A model generated the notes under the pieces. The model searched no databases, was not told where the DNA came from, and saw only the letters and a list, made by a program, of their open reading frames with translations. The translations under genes and the position numbers were made by a program. This document shows, piece after piece, positions 14,779 through 14,786 of a stretch of DNA of 14,786 nucleotides. Position 1 is the first letter of the stretch, and each line of letters starts with the position of its first letter. The stretch comes from Bacteroidales bacterium UBA5072. Its GTDB lineage: Bacteria > Bacteroidota > Bacteroidia > Bacteroidales > UBA10428. The stretch is from assembly GCA_002415855.1 (NCBI GenBank), contig DIAS01000031.1, positions 1 through 14,786 of the forward strand, read 5' to 3'.

Positions 14779-14786
14779 TTCCAAAT

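Noticed and set aside
1..14786. Mobile elements, CRISPR arrays, tRNA or rRNA genes
   Set aside because: I saw no transposase or integrase motifs, no regularly spaced repeats and no RNA gene signatures.

Overview
The window looks like chromosomal DNA from a Bacteroidota species, probably an environmental or gut-type Bacteroidales relative. The signs are a DUF4382 lipoprotein, a cytoplasmic HU-like domain joined to a SPOR domain, a LytS-type kinase paired with a LytTR regulator, near absence of Shine-Dalgarno sites, and several exact matches to the Bacteroidota -7 promoter element TAnnTTTG in front of genes. I see no insertion sequences, phage genes, tRNA, rRNA or CRISPR. No gap between genes exceeds about 180 bases.

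Region 1 (1-4894) is envelope sugar-nucleotide metabolism. The C-terminal 358 residues of glmS enter from the left edge on the plus strand. They meet, tail to tail with an 18-base overlap, a tight four-gene minus-strand operon: a WbpE-like aminotransferase, a WbpD-like N-acetyltransferase, galE and rfbB. The first junction is ATGA, the second TGATG, and the third a 12-base gap. The set points to acetylated amino sugars plus dTDP-6-deoxy sugars for a surface polysaccharide. The dehydrogenase that WbpE/WbpD need, and the rest of the dTDP pathway, lie outside the window.

Region 2 (4895-7908) holds a divergent HU-like/SPOR inner-membrane protein, a convergent secreted protein of probable outer-membrane beta-barrel type, and a divergent DUF4382 lipoprotein. 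The 181-base gap between the last two carries repeated TGTCAAA words.

Region 3 (8027-9842) is a two-component system: a four-helix LytS-like histidine kinase overlapping by 20 bases a response regulator with a LytTR DNA-binding domain.

Region 4 (10019-14778) is a run of four same-strand genes: a secreted subtype-B-tannase-like esterase, a small PepSY-type three-helix membrane protein, a two-domain secreted esterase whose N-terminal alpha/beta-hydrolase half has lost its active site, and a secreted metallo-beta-lactamase-fold hydrolase. A role in extracellular cleavage of ester-linked (possibly plant phenolic) compounds is an inference from the enzyme families. This last region, above all the pseudo-hydrolase/esterase fusion, is the least ordinary part of the window.
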